Source: Cryptococcus deneoformans JEC21 (taxonomy: Eukaryota; Basidiomycota; Tremellomycetes; Tremellales; Cryptococcaceae). From it: a stretch of DNA of 15,000 bases. The notes under the pieces are model-generated. The model did not search any database, was not told where the DNA came from, and worked only from the letters and a program-made list of their open reading frames with translations. Shown here piece after piece: positions 1 through 9,700 of this stretch. The position numbers were made by a program, and so were the translations under genes. Each line of letters opens with the position of its first letter. Position 1 is the stretch's first letter. Location: positions 1,100,001-1,115,000 of the forward strand of contig NC_006684.1 of assembly GCF_000091045.1 (NCBI RefSeq), written 5' to 3'.

Positions 1-2297
1 TCCTTGGTATTCCTGTCACTGGGTCTCTCAGAATCATCTCGCTTCCGGTAGCGCTTTCCCATCTTTCCCAATTTCCCGATCCCGAAGAGTGAGGTGATCC
101 AGGAGATGCCGTATTACCCCCACGATGAGTGGCGGAGATGTCGTGCATAAATGAAGGAGATGAATGAATGGAAGATGGGGATGTCTGGAATATTGCAAGT
201 GGCCGAGAAGAACGATGGTCCCATACAGTCACCTGGCCATCTGGGAAGATATTCAGATAATTCTTCATCTTTTACGAAGAAGCTTACCTTGACTTGCCAC
301 CGCAAACTTGCGTCCATCCTTACTCCAAGCGCTCGAAAACCCCGCATCTGTGGCAGCTTCATGATTATGAGATGAGTTAATGACCCTTTAAGATAGCCAT
401 ATCCAGTTCTACTCACCGTTATATACTGCAATCTTTCGTAGATCTCTTCCTTCATTAATGACTTCGAATAAGTTGACATCTGTAGAGTCGCCCACAGAGA
501 CTAGGTAACGCAAGTCGGGGGATAGAGACGCTTTACAGTTCAAAATAAACATTCGTTGAAATTCCTTCAGGCCTGACACTGTACTTACAATGATTGGCGG
601 CCACATCGAACTGAGTAGAGCATATGGTACGTAGAGTTCTCGTCTCCTTTTGGCTATAGTCTTCTGGCGGCCAACGTAGTCCGTCTTCGATTTCGTCGTC
701 TTCGTCATCTCTAGCTCTGCTTGTAATCCTGGTCCAACCTCTTGATTGCTGCTCGGGTGATTGATGTGAAGAAGAGTTTCCCACGATATTTCTGTATCTT
801 CTATGCCTTGAGTAATCCACAAGCTCTCCAAAACTGTCCTCTCGGACTAGCTGGCGCTGTTCCGTGCGGCCCAATCCCCTCCCTCCCCTAGCCAGCTCCC
901 TATCTCTATAACCCTCCAATATCTGCCTCGCCAAGCGGTTCTGGTCACCGCCCAATATGTTGGTAGCATACTCGGTGGCAACCACATCATACAAGGCTAA
1001 ACTGGGCCTACCGTCATCTGATATACCAAGGTCTACTTCCCTTATACCGGTCTCAAACCGCAAGGTATCTGGAAAATCGAGGGGTGGGCCATTCAACTCC
1101 ATTAACTCCTCCAATGGTAACACACTGGGGCGAAAGTTCACTGGATGTGGGAATCGAGCGAGAGAAGGAATTCCATAGTGCGGATAACCCTCCTCAACTG
1201 CTTGATGCGCATCCTCGTTCTGCAGAGGGAGCGAAAAGAACTTGACAGTGCGGTCATTGTTTGAGATTACCAGCCTCGGTTCTTCCGTGTATTGACGTCG
1301 CTTCAATTTATCTTTGGTTCCGGATTTCCGACTGAAAATGGTCGGAAGGTGGGAGCTGACATATCGGATGGGTAATGTATTGGGATATGTTGCAGGGGAA
1401 GATGAAAGGTTGTCCTTTTCGAAATCGTACATATCATCGTCTTCATCATCGCCATCAGGGGGAGTATAGGCTTCTTCATCCCCGTTTTCAGAGCATGTAT
1501 GCGCGTCATTTCTCGATCGGACCTTTCGAGTCACCCACTCTCCTCTTTCTGCTTTCCCAGTGATGCTGTCACCCCTTTCAATCTCCTCCCAAGATCGAGA
1601 ACCGCGCCCTACATACCCAATCTTCCTTTCTACTGACTGGCGAGTCCACTCTTTAGGCCATGAGGGAGGAATTATGATAGAATTGTTGATCGAGCGGCTA
1701 TGAGGAAGATTTGTCGATATCTTGAAGGGTTTGATTTTTGGGGCGACATGGAAACGTTCTGGAATATAGGCATTTGGTTGAGGAATGCTGCTGACAAAGA
1801 GTTCCCCGTGCTGTCCACCACAAGCGAACATGTTCGAGCTAGGCAGCACGTGAGCCATAGTACATGGTATTAACCATGCAGTAGACATACTTGCTCACGA
1901 CACAATTGGCTGCAAAATCCAGCTTGAACACGGTCCTTGTAGTTCCATCACCCTAAAGAATTATAGAATCAATCAGTGACTTTATACCAACAATAGTCGC
2001 TTCTCTTAACATTACATTTGATTTGGAGGCTGAATCACCATCCTCATCATTTGGAAACCATCTGATCTCGTCAATATTAAGCCCCCTTGGATAGAGCACT
2101 CGGCCACGAGATAGAGGCAAAATCAGATCTCGTAGTTGGGGATGGATTATAGTGATCTTAGCTGGGCGTATTGCTGTCGGCGTGAATGAGATATCACGAA
2201 GCTCCGTGGAGCCCAAGCTGGATGGTGGATCTCTATGATACATAGTAAGTGCATAGACTGTCGTTGGACTATGTCGGCAGAATGCTCACCTGGCCAT
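1..2297 (-). CDS. WD40-like protein with DUF2415-type region, 3' partial
   Basis: Function unknown; the family is a fungal WD-repeat-like protein, probably a beta-propeller scaffold. The model on the minus strand is exons 2297-2290, 2232-2016, 1952-1891, 1838-589, 530-417, 356-288 and 240 to the window edge. All junction phases agree, giving about 653 codons before the cut. Propeller-like stretches are TVFKLDFAANCVVS and FACGGQHGELFVSS (residues about 80-110), LVISNNDRTVKFFSLPL, then SPDLRYLVSVGDS (about 515-527), FSSAWSKDGRKFAVASQ and DGQVTVWDHR. The SPD..L.VGDS block is what suggests DUF2415, recognised from memory. A low-complexity acidic insert (DGDDEDDD) sits in the first half. The start is the ATG at 2297 (MARDPP after splicing), in good context; ATG 2243 is an in-frame alternative. 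The C-terminus lies outside the window. The intron structure is well supported; the family name is less certain. Confidence 0.85.
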
Positions 2298-2651
2298 GTC
2301 ACTCTTCGGAGTTATGCTTTCAGAAGAGTAGGGGCAAGTTCGTAGGCTTGCAGGTGGAAACAGGACTGGCGATGGAGATACAGAGTGAAACGCCCTACGC
2401 CGTGTTCTACTATGACGCAAGTCAAGCCCATTCACCGCGTCATCCGCCGAGCGACATAACCGGACAGCACCGATACGTGACTAATGTAATAATGCTCATT
2501 CATTCTCTTCTACATCCCATAATATTTTTTTCGTCTTCTTTACTTGTTATTTTCTCTACCATGGAAAACAGGGTGCATTCCCACAAAAATAATGCACGAG
2601 TAGGACGGATATCCATTGATTGAAGCGACTGATAACGACAGTGGTTAGGAT
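2298..2651. other. intergenic region upstream of the WD40-like gene
   Basis: This contains no convincing gene. It should hold the promoter and leader of the minus-strand WD40-like gene and the 3' end of whatever is transcribed at 2652-3498. The frame of the WD40-like start codon stays open upstream for more than 100 bases on the minus strand but holds no ATG there, so I did not extend the gene. A T-rich tract lies near 2520-2560. Confidence 0.5.
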
Positions 2652-2906
2652 CTATTCGTCTTTGTCTGCCTTGAACCTTTTTCTATGTTCCTCTACAATT
2701 TCACCAGTGTAGCAGCCTGGACGGCAAAGACCAGGACATGATTGCGAGACCGAAATAAAATGGATGATGATTAATCATCCTATATATTTCTACTCACATG
2801 GTCGCAATAGAACATAATGCCCTTCTTGGCTCAAAACACCATCGACGGCATTCAATATTTCAGAGGTACTGATCGTCGAGGGCGCCAAATCATGCTTCCA
2901 GTACCG
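2652..2906 (-). CDS. putative 3' exons of an unrecognised spliced gene
   Basis: Two pieces splice well on the minus strand. An open segment 2906-2798 reads RYWKHDLAPSTISTSEILNA, then VDGVLSQEGHYVLLRP. It ends at a perfect GTGAGT donor. An 81-bp intron (2797-2717, ending CCAG) follows, then a last exon 2716-2652 reading CYTGEIVEEHRKRFKADKDE and stopping at TAG. Phases match. A stop codon lies just 5' of 2906 in this frame. A rival model enters the region from the preceding frame through a 75-bp intron (GTACTG...TTTTGAG) and ends in AATLVKL instead. I do not recognise a family and cannot choose the model from sequence alone. The charged, helical-looking tail argues that at least the last exon is or was coding. 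Confidence 0.3.
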
Positions 2907-3498
2907 TTATGAGAATGTGAAGAAGCCAGCTCCATTTCGCTTCCAAGTTCCTCAGAAGCATGTTCATTCTCCATAGTCATTAGCCCATTAAGTTCCATTG
3001 GTTCTGAGATGATGGTGGATGAGACGCCTGCGAGGCAAAATACTGGTCACTACAAGATGGTCAGGATGCCCCTGTCTGTGTCCCGCTAACCACGGGATAT
3101 CTCCTTAGAATGAAGCAAAAGAGAAGGCAGATGCACTGCATTTATACACCGAGGGACAAGACCGGTGGAAGCACACTCAGTCACCAAATTTCAGCTCCCA
3201 CTGGCAGCCATGTAAGGTCTTTTATCCATTGATATTTGGCCGCCTTCTTCTCGTGAACCGAAGGATCACCGATGATCACTGCAACCAAGTGCGTCAGGCA
3301 GCAACATATAATACGGTACATCTCCTGACAGTAGATTGCGGCAGTTGAAATGTTACAATATCTGCATCCTGTACAGTCTCTCATTGCTACTTCAGTGAAT
3401 CTTACTCAGGGATCTATCTGCAGTACGAAAAACTCGTTAGTGATGCTCAGTCACCAAAGCAAATGGCCGGATCGCTCATCGTCGAAAGACGATAGCAT
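2907..3498 (-). other. unresolved minus-strand stretch, possible gene body or decayed gene
   Basis: Several minus-strand segments look coding but do not join into one clean model. They include possible starts at 3498 (MLSSFDDERSGHLLW) and 3479 (MSDPAICFG), a 67-codon frame at 3384-3181 containing EKKAAKYQWIKDLTWLP, and a segment at 3027-2907 containing MELNGLMTMENEHASEELGS. Plausible introns exist, for example 37 bp with a CTAAC branch site just after TTTG|GTGACT at about 3452. Frames break repeatedly, however. Either the gene has many tiny exons like its neighbours, or it is a pseudogene, or the frames are chance. It begins only about 40 bp after the stop of the lactonase-like gene on the same strand, which is tight for an independent promoter, so a long 3' UTR of that gene is another possibility. 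Confidence 0.3.
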
Positions 3499-3536
3499 CA
3501 ATTGAAAGATCATACACTTACAAATAGGTCAAGCGT

Positions 3537-4827
3537 TTACAACCATGCGACGTCCGTTATACCCTCGAGCTTCTCATTTCTACAAACCAGAGTCCATGCC
3601 TTGCCATCGTCACCGACATTCCAGATTTCCATGCCACCTCCGTTTTGCCCGGCAAGAGCAACAAATTTGCCATCCGGGCTGAGCTGCATCGCACGGACGG
3701 CATTGCACCCAGTCCTCACATGTTGAACACTACCAAGCTTGCCATCGGAGGTAAGAGTCGCTATAGCCACCGCATCGCCTGTCACTGAAGGTTTGAATTC
3801 CCCCTTGGTGGATTCCGAAAGGTCCATTTCAAGGCGGTTGGAGGCATACAAGACTGGATGTACCGGGTGGGCAACCAGCTCGGCGGCATTCATGTACTTG
3901 TGATACTTTTTGGGAACGGACGGGGGAATCACACTGAGCTGAGAGTCAGGACGAGGGATAATAGGATAAGTTGGGTCGGAGAGGGGGAATGTTATGAGGC
4001 TGTTGGACAGTTCCGTGAGCACGTAAAGATGTTTGCCTGAAAGGTAACACACGCGAGATTGGTGAGTAAGAGTACTAATTGCAGGACGTCACTCACCATC
4101 GTTTGAAATACAGGCATGGCGAGGGCCAGAGCCCGGAGGCGCTTGGCACCAGCCCTTGATACTCAGCCCACTCTCCCCCTCTCTCCATACTACCCAGACC
4201 CGGTCATTGCCTAGATCTGGAACATATAGAGTCCCCTCATCCCCCTCGATAATCTGATGACAGTGAGCGGCGTCCTGACGCTCGGGGTTGGGAGCAATCT
4301 GCTGCTGCTCTTCATAAACTAGAGAAAACTTGAGAAGAGGAGATGCCGACGAGCTTGAGAGAGTGGAGTCGGAGGTGATGGGGAAGAATATGATAGAACC
4401 TCCTAGATACTTGAGCACAGGTCAGTATGACTCCCTATATGTAGCATAACCCCCAAACACTTACGTTGGCAACGGCAATACCTGACCTGTCCTTCATAAC
4501 GTGAACTGTCCACCAAAATCAACTCACTTCATTGCACGGCTTATCATCCTTACCATGACAAGAGCCTCCATGAGTATCTCGTTCGCTAACCACTGTCACT
4601 TTCTCTCCTTCGACTTTCAAGCTCACAGCCTTGCCCTTGCTTTCGGACAGAGAATAGAAGATCCTTGATCCATCATTCTCTTCAGACAAGCTCGCTGGCT
4701 CAACCCAAGAGGCATTTTCTGGAGCTGGAGAGTCGGAAATGACCTTCAATTGAGCGGAAGAAGGGTCAAAGGAGATGAGAGAGTAGTTAGGCCTGTAACC
4801 GCCAACCAAAAGGGTGTAGCTGGACAT
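3537..4827 (-). CDS. lactonase-type beta-propeller protein (6-phosphogluconolactonase / carboxy-cis,cis-muconate cyclase family)
   Basis: This is a seven-bladed propeller of the YbhE/muconate-lactonizing family, whose members open or form lactones on sugar acids or aromatic breakdown products; the substrate here cannot be read from sequence. Exons are 4827-4528, 4491-4465, 4409-4097 and 4036-3537, giving 379 residues, which fits the family. Diagnostic stretches are MSSYTLLVGGY (residue 1), GIAVANYLGGSIIFF (about 104-118), AAHCHQ (about 156-161) and LYVPDLGNDRVWV (170-182). Further on come SGPRHACISNDGKHLYVLTE (about 203-222), AAELVAHP...LYASNR (264-280) and LSPDGKFVALAGQNGGGMEI (333-352). No signal peptide is seen, so the enzyme is probably cytosolic. 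Intron 1 is only 36 bp and exon 2 only 27 nt; intron 1 splits the family motif GGSCH...IAVANYLGG. The start codon is the first in frame. Confidence 0.9.
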
Positions 4828-5179
4828 TATTCTAAGACAATGGGTCCGACTGACTGTTGCACTGCTGTTGGAAGTAGTACCTGCGGTTTTTTATTATTCG
4901 TTGTTTGCGCTCTGCACAATAATAATCTTTCTACAAAGAAGGAGTATAATAGTCGACTGTAGATAGTAGAAAGATACCCGAAGTTGTATGTGTCGTCAAA
5001 TTAGTAATCTCCCTTTTTACCCTCCACCACTATCATCTTCCTACCTCTGTTCTGTGTGGCTGGTCGGCCCCGGGCATTCGGCATGTCAGGAAGCCGGCAC
5101 CCTCCACTCCTCTCCTTGTTTGCTCGTTGTTTATTTACGTTGTTCATTTATTCCGCTTGTACTCGTACTTTCATGCTCA

Positions 5180-5208
5180 TTTGGTAATATTCGTTATTTG
5201 TTACCAAA
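5180..5208. repeat. 8-bp inverted repeat
   Basis: TTTGGTAA at 5180-5187 is mirrored by TTACCAAA at 5201-5208 with a 13-nt A/T-rich spacer. It could be a dimeric factor site or an RNA hairpin. No function is assigned. Confidence 0.5.
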
Positions 5209-5276
5209 CGATGATGGCTTCACGAAGTCAGTAACGTAGGGATTACGATAGTACCTCAATGGGAGCCTTCCCCGAA

Positions 5277-5292
5277 AAGCCTAGAAAGGCTT
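5277..5292. repeat. 6-bp hairpin with four-base loop
   Basis: AAGCCT and AGGCTT form a perfect six-pair stem around the loop AGAA. This is short enough to be chance. It is listed because it lies in otherwise featureless sequence. Confidence 0.35.
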
Positions 5293-5310
5293 GTGTCGCG
5301 CCTAGGATTA

Positions 5311-5676
5311 TGACGACGACGAACAGATAACGAAGCACGAAGATGATGAGCATTTGTCGATGACGCCTGACGCCAGTAATTTATCAAATAATTATAACAA
5401 ATGTAGTTCGTTTAATTAAGTTGTGATGACGGTGAACATTTTATTAACGTCACGTTATGAAGATGTTGGAGCTTGAAAGGCTGGATTTGATTGTATAAAT
5501 AATTTGGGAAGATCGTTACTACCACACACCGGCTTCCGTTTTCAACCTGTTCTAAACCAACCATTTGGCCGTGAATCACGCAACCTATAATATGGATGGC
5601 GTTCGTTGATGGCTGCATGGACGTTTGTCTGGGTCACAACGACGGAGATTGACAATCTCCGATACTCCTGGCGTCA
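5311..5676. promoter_or_regulatory. cluster of TGACG/CGTCA half-sites
   Basis: The pentamer TGACG occurs at 5311, 5361, 5368 and 5427 on the plus strand, and as CGTCA at 5448 and 5672. Two copies form a tandem TGACGCC heptamer. TGACG is the half-site of CREB/ATF-type bZIP factors. About 0.7 copies would be expected by chance in this length at even base composition. Which of the two divergent genes it would serve is unknown. Confidence 0.35.
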
Positions 5677-5727
5677 TAGTCATCACCGCTTGAAGGGAGC
5701 ATTCACAATTCACGCAGCATAATAAAC

Positions 5728-5737
5728 AAACGCGTTT
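5728..5737. promoter_or_regulatory. AAACGCGTTT palindrome with MCB core
   Basis: A perfect 10-bp palindrome surrounds ACGCGT, the core bound by the MBF (Mbp1/Swi6-type) G1/S factor in ascomycete yeasts. It lies about 950 bp upstream of the start of the large plus-strand gene. The role is inferred only from the motif. Confidence 0.35.
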
Positions 5738-5983
5738 TTCAGTTATATTTGGAAATAAGATAAAATGCCATTTGAATGCACCTGTTCTGCTGCCGTACTT
5801 AATATGAGAAGGAGGAGCTGAAAAGAAGAGGAGAGAGATGAAAGCTGCAAGAAAAGATGGGAGAGGAAAGACGGACTAGAAAAAAGCGACGATCAGGATG
5901 TCCCTGTTCCTGGTGAGTGCCCTGGGCTGCCCTAGTTCAACGGGACATGGGGCATGGGAACTGGGAACTGAAAGCTGTCCGCT

Positions 5984-6002
5984 GCCAGCCCCCGCTGCTG
6001 GC
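5984..6002. repeat. GC-rich hairpin
   Basis: GCCAGC (5984-5989) pairs with GCTGGC (5997-6002) around a seven-base loop, inside a GC-richer patch of the intergenic region. No function is assigned. Confidence 0.35.
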
Positions 6003-6500
6003 TTTTGCTGCCCCTGGCACCCTTGGAAAAAGTTTCCGCTTCGCACTAAACGTAGTAGTCTCCTAAACGGGTATAGGTTGTAGCTTGTCATAGGAGCAAT
6101 GGAGCAAAGTCGAACCGCGACGACACGAACGCTGAAACGCTGCAGCGACACTTGAACGGCAGCAAACGCAGCGCCGGTAGAGGAAGGCACTTCGCTGGGC
6201 ACTGGGATTCATTGATGAATTATTATTTTATTTGCACACAACTCATGTCACACGCACAAAACAACTTCCGTCCATCTTTACAACAGATCCATCACATTCC
6301 ACAGAACGTACGGTTGATTCTTTCTCCCCTTCCTCATCATACATCGCGCCACAGGAACACCGCACACAGTTCGGAACTCTGAACACACCGCCAATAATAG
6401 AAGATCGCCCAGCCAGCGCCAGTTACCGTCACCATCAACTGTTAGCTTGATTTTCGCTTCATCAGCACATCACTCCTTTCCTATCCTTCCTTTGTTCCTA

Positions 6501-6702
6501 ATGGATGTCTGGATACAATAACACACCCAGAAAATCCCATCTCCATTTCACGGCAGCCAGTGCCTATCTCTCGAATACACATCCACGCCCCGCACAAACA
6601 AAACACAGCAGCGGCGCACAACGGTCCATCACTCCAGACCGCCCCCACTCCCGTCATCTACCTTTTTCAAACCCTTCCCCTCATCATGGACCAGCCTCCT
6701 AG
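6501..6702 (+). promoter_or_regulatory. upstream ORFs in the leader of the large gene
   Basis: Two ATGs lie just upstream of the main start. ATG 6501 opens a six-codon uORF ending at 6521. ATG 6505 opens a 65-codon frame that ends at 6702, so it overlaps the main ATG at 6686 in another frame. If the transcript starts before 6501, these would reduce or regulate main-frame translation. The transcription start is not known from the sequence, and a leader intron could remove them. Confidence 0.4.
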
Positions 6703-9700
6703 TCCACGTGGCGGTTCTGTGCATTCAATCCCAATACCCGCCTATTCTCCCTTGGACACTCAATTCAACGCCATAGCTGGGCCTAGCTCGGAGGGTGCTA
6801 TATGCAGACGGTCGGATGAGCTAGACGCGTGAGTCTGAGGAAATGGTCTTGGATTACAGTTACTTATATTTCTCTCATGTGCAGGTCAAGCCAGCCTTTA
6901 TCGCCTTCATCGGCGCCCTCAATCCCCTCGGCCATTTCTGTGACCCATCCACCACAGTTTATTCATACCCATCACCCGCGCCGAGGATCGTTGACACCTT
7001 TGGGACTCAACATTATATCTCCAGTCCCTCCTCAAGCTCTACGAGAGCGGGAAAATATCAACCCTACGAGAAATGTAGGGTTCCACCCAAACTATAGCCC
7101 CAAGCAGTCTTTTCTCGCCACGGCAACTGCATTTAATGCTGGAGCTCCGTCATCCGCTGGGCTGCAACAATCAAACAGGCGTAGTTCAGCCGCAAGTACG
7201 GCATCTAGGTTGAGCCTGTCTCGCCCGCCCATCGCACACGCATCTCATTCGTTCTGTCCACTTAACCAGCACCCTGGTCGACGACGTTCCTCTTTGACCC
7301 CATCTATATCAACCCTTGCTCCACCTTCTCCAACACATACCCATGCTAATGGAATTTCATTCCGTCCAACAAGCAACGATGAGGGTAGACACCCAGCTCA
7401 TGCTGATTCTGCTATCGGCTTCCTTGAGCTGATGAACAAGGGGGGAAATTATGTGCGGAGAGGCAGTCTGCCTCATATCGGCCATCGAGGCTGGGCTGGT
7501 CATTCTCAACGTGTCTGGAACCCGATTCTACCACCGCCACGTGGGTCGGTCGGCAAGGACGATTCTGGAGAACTACCTATTGAGAACTTCAGATTCGGTT
7601 CCGGTATATCATCCACAATCTCTACGCCCCGCTCTGTGTCTCAACTTGGAAGTGATCGACGTCCTTCTGAGTCAAAGAGGAGGGAAGATATGAGCGTTTT
7701 TGAACAAGCGGAGGCAGAGGAAGCTGAACGTCAGCGAAGAGCTTTTTTGGCTGCGACTTATGGCGCAGATGGACGCCGGGCACGCGAAAGGTTAAGTATC
7801 GGTGGCCAGAGTATAAATTCGGGGCAAGGCAAAGGTTTGAGGCGACAGAGTCTGATGCTTTGGGAAAGTATGGGGATGTTCAGAGGAAGTGGTGATGAGA
7901 GTGCGGTATCTGCTCCTGTTGGTCCGAGCCGAAGCGCAAACGCGACGGGTCTGCTATCTGGAGAAGACGAAGTACCACTGAGAAGAGGGAGTTTACCCGT
8001 TGCTATTCCTGGAACTTTGGAAAGGAGTGCTTCTCGGCGCCAGAAAAAGGAAGCAAATGGAGGGAAAGAACGAAGCAAATCTGGAGATGAAGATGCAGCA
8101 GCCTACGAGGAAGACGATGAACGAAGAGGAGGTATTGGCGAGGTAGGCCATATTCTCTTTTCCCTGGTAGCCGCTAATCAATTGTGCAGAGTCTATCACC
8201 TTTGAGGCCTCTTCCGCCCTTATTACCTCTATCGGATCCTGGCCCCCGGCTTTTGCCTTCGACACTAGCTCTCCACCGGGCTAATCACTTACTGAATTCT
8301 CGCAACCTTCAGTCTGACCCGCTTCCCCCTCCCTTACCGCCGTCTTTGCATCCCCCAGATCCTGTTGACGTCACTGAGTTTGACATTGATTTTATTTTGT
8401 CTGGCTCCCAAACCCAGCTGGGACAGAACTTGGCTGGAGATGCATCGGCAGATGCTGTCGATGCACATGGGGTGCCATTAGCACAAACATTGAAACTTGG
8501 AGGCGAGGAGGAAGATTCATTTGCAAAGTTTGTGGGTGAAAATGATGACGAATATGGGGATAGAAGAGGAGAATGGACCTTCAGAGCCTGCCCAACGCCT
8601 TCTAAAAAAGGCGCTTCGCAACTTGTACCCAAGGCAGAATGGGAATCTCTCGGCGCAGGCAAGTACGAGTTATTCCACAATGATGAAGTGAGAAGCAGTG
8701 TCACTGGCAGGGTCTGGAGAGTGAAGAAGCTTGGAGCGAGAGAGTACGAGCTTGAAGAAGTGCGGCCTTCCGGTTTGGTAGTGCCAAATAAAACGGAGAA
8801 GGCAGAGAGATTGACCTTGGCTGGCAAAGCTGTACACCGAGATCAAGGCGGCGTAAAGTTGCCGTCCTTCAATGTGAATGCTTTCTTCCCTCCATTTGTC
8901 AACCCCACGTCTCGTTCGCCCGCGGCGATGCATAGAAACGGTCCGGCTGGGAAGCTCCGTGCTAGCATGTCGGAAGGATTTCCTGCTTCTGGCAAGTCGA
9001 AATCTCCCCTCATGCCGACAGGATATTCGGAAGGTGAAGACTTCACCAACACGACGAATTCACTTTCTCAATCAATGCCTTTCACCAGTGCTATGTCCGT
9101 TCTTAAGGCGAAAAAGAAAGATGAACGAAGCAGAGAAGTAAAGGATGACGTCTTTGCTGTTGGGGTTAGCACTTCAGGAAAAAAGCTCTTGCGGGATGGA
9201 AATAAGGAAAGCGAAGGGGAAAAGAAGGATCGTTCCATCGGTGGCGTGCTAAAGCGGGGATTGTCTAACCTCAAGAACTCTGGCCTCGTGGGAACCAGCT
9301 CTTCAGAGGAAAGAAGGTTGGCCCGTGAAGAGAGGGAAAGGGAGAGAGTGCAGGCACATTCCTGGAACGGTTCGAGCTCCCCCAATGGTTACCAGAGTTG
9401 GAACCCTCACTCGCAGTATGCACTAGAGGCCATCAAAGATTACCATCCAACCCATCCAAGGCTAATGAAGGGGGACGAGATGAAGGGTCTTTGGCAGGAG
9501 GAGCGACGGGTAATCAAGTGGATTGAAGGAAACGCATGGGGTGGCGTACCGGAAGACGCGGTCGCCATGATAATACCCCTAGAAGGAGATAATTCCGCCC
9601 CAGACACTCCTTTCTCACCTACACCTCCCTCTCCATCTTCCGAAACTGCAAAAGATCTGAACGCATTACTCAAATCGTATGACAACACTGTCATACCTCA

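Larger units (their letters stand above)
4828..6685. other. long divergent intergenic region
   Basis: About 1.86 kb separates the divergent lactonase-like gene and the large disordered-protein gene. Open frames here (for example minus 6202-5876 and 5618-5412) are short, low in family resemblance and probably chance. The region holds small inverted repeats, two tandem heptamers (TGACGCC at 5361-5374; GGGAACT at 5956-5969), a purine-rich tract at about 5806-5890, an ACGCGT palindrome, a TATAAATA at 5494-5501, and a CA/CT-rich leader from about 6230 to the start codon. No tRNA or other structured RNA was recognised, although an unrecognised non-coding transcript is possible. Confidence 0.6.

Noticed and set aside
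2249..2623. 124-codon plus-strand open frame
   Set aside because: It lies over the minus-strand promoter and first intron of the WD40-like gene, has no family resemblance and no introns of its own, and its composition looks random.
5412..5618. 68-codon minus-strand open frame in the long intergenic region
   Set aside because: Short, no family match, no supporting splice sites; not supported as a gene.
5900..6110. Possible structured RNA or tRNA gene in the GC-rich intergenic patch
   Set aside because: The small hairpins do not form a cloverleaf and no A-box/B-box pair or known RNA motif was recognised.
5876..6202. 108-codon minus-strand open frame
   Set aside because: No recognisable domain, GC-rich patch, no promoter or splice context; most likely chance.
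8309..8827. 172-codon minus-strand open frame opposite the large gene
   Set aside because: Antisense shadow of a well-supported coding exon; no independent evidence.
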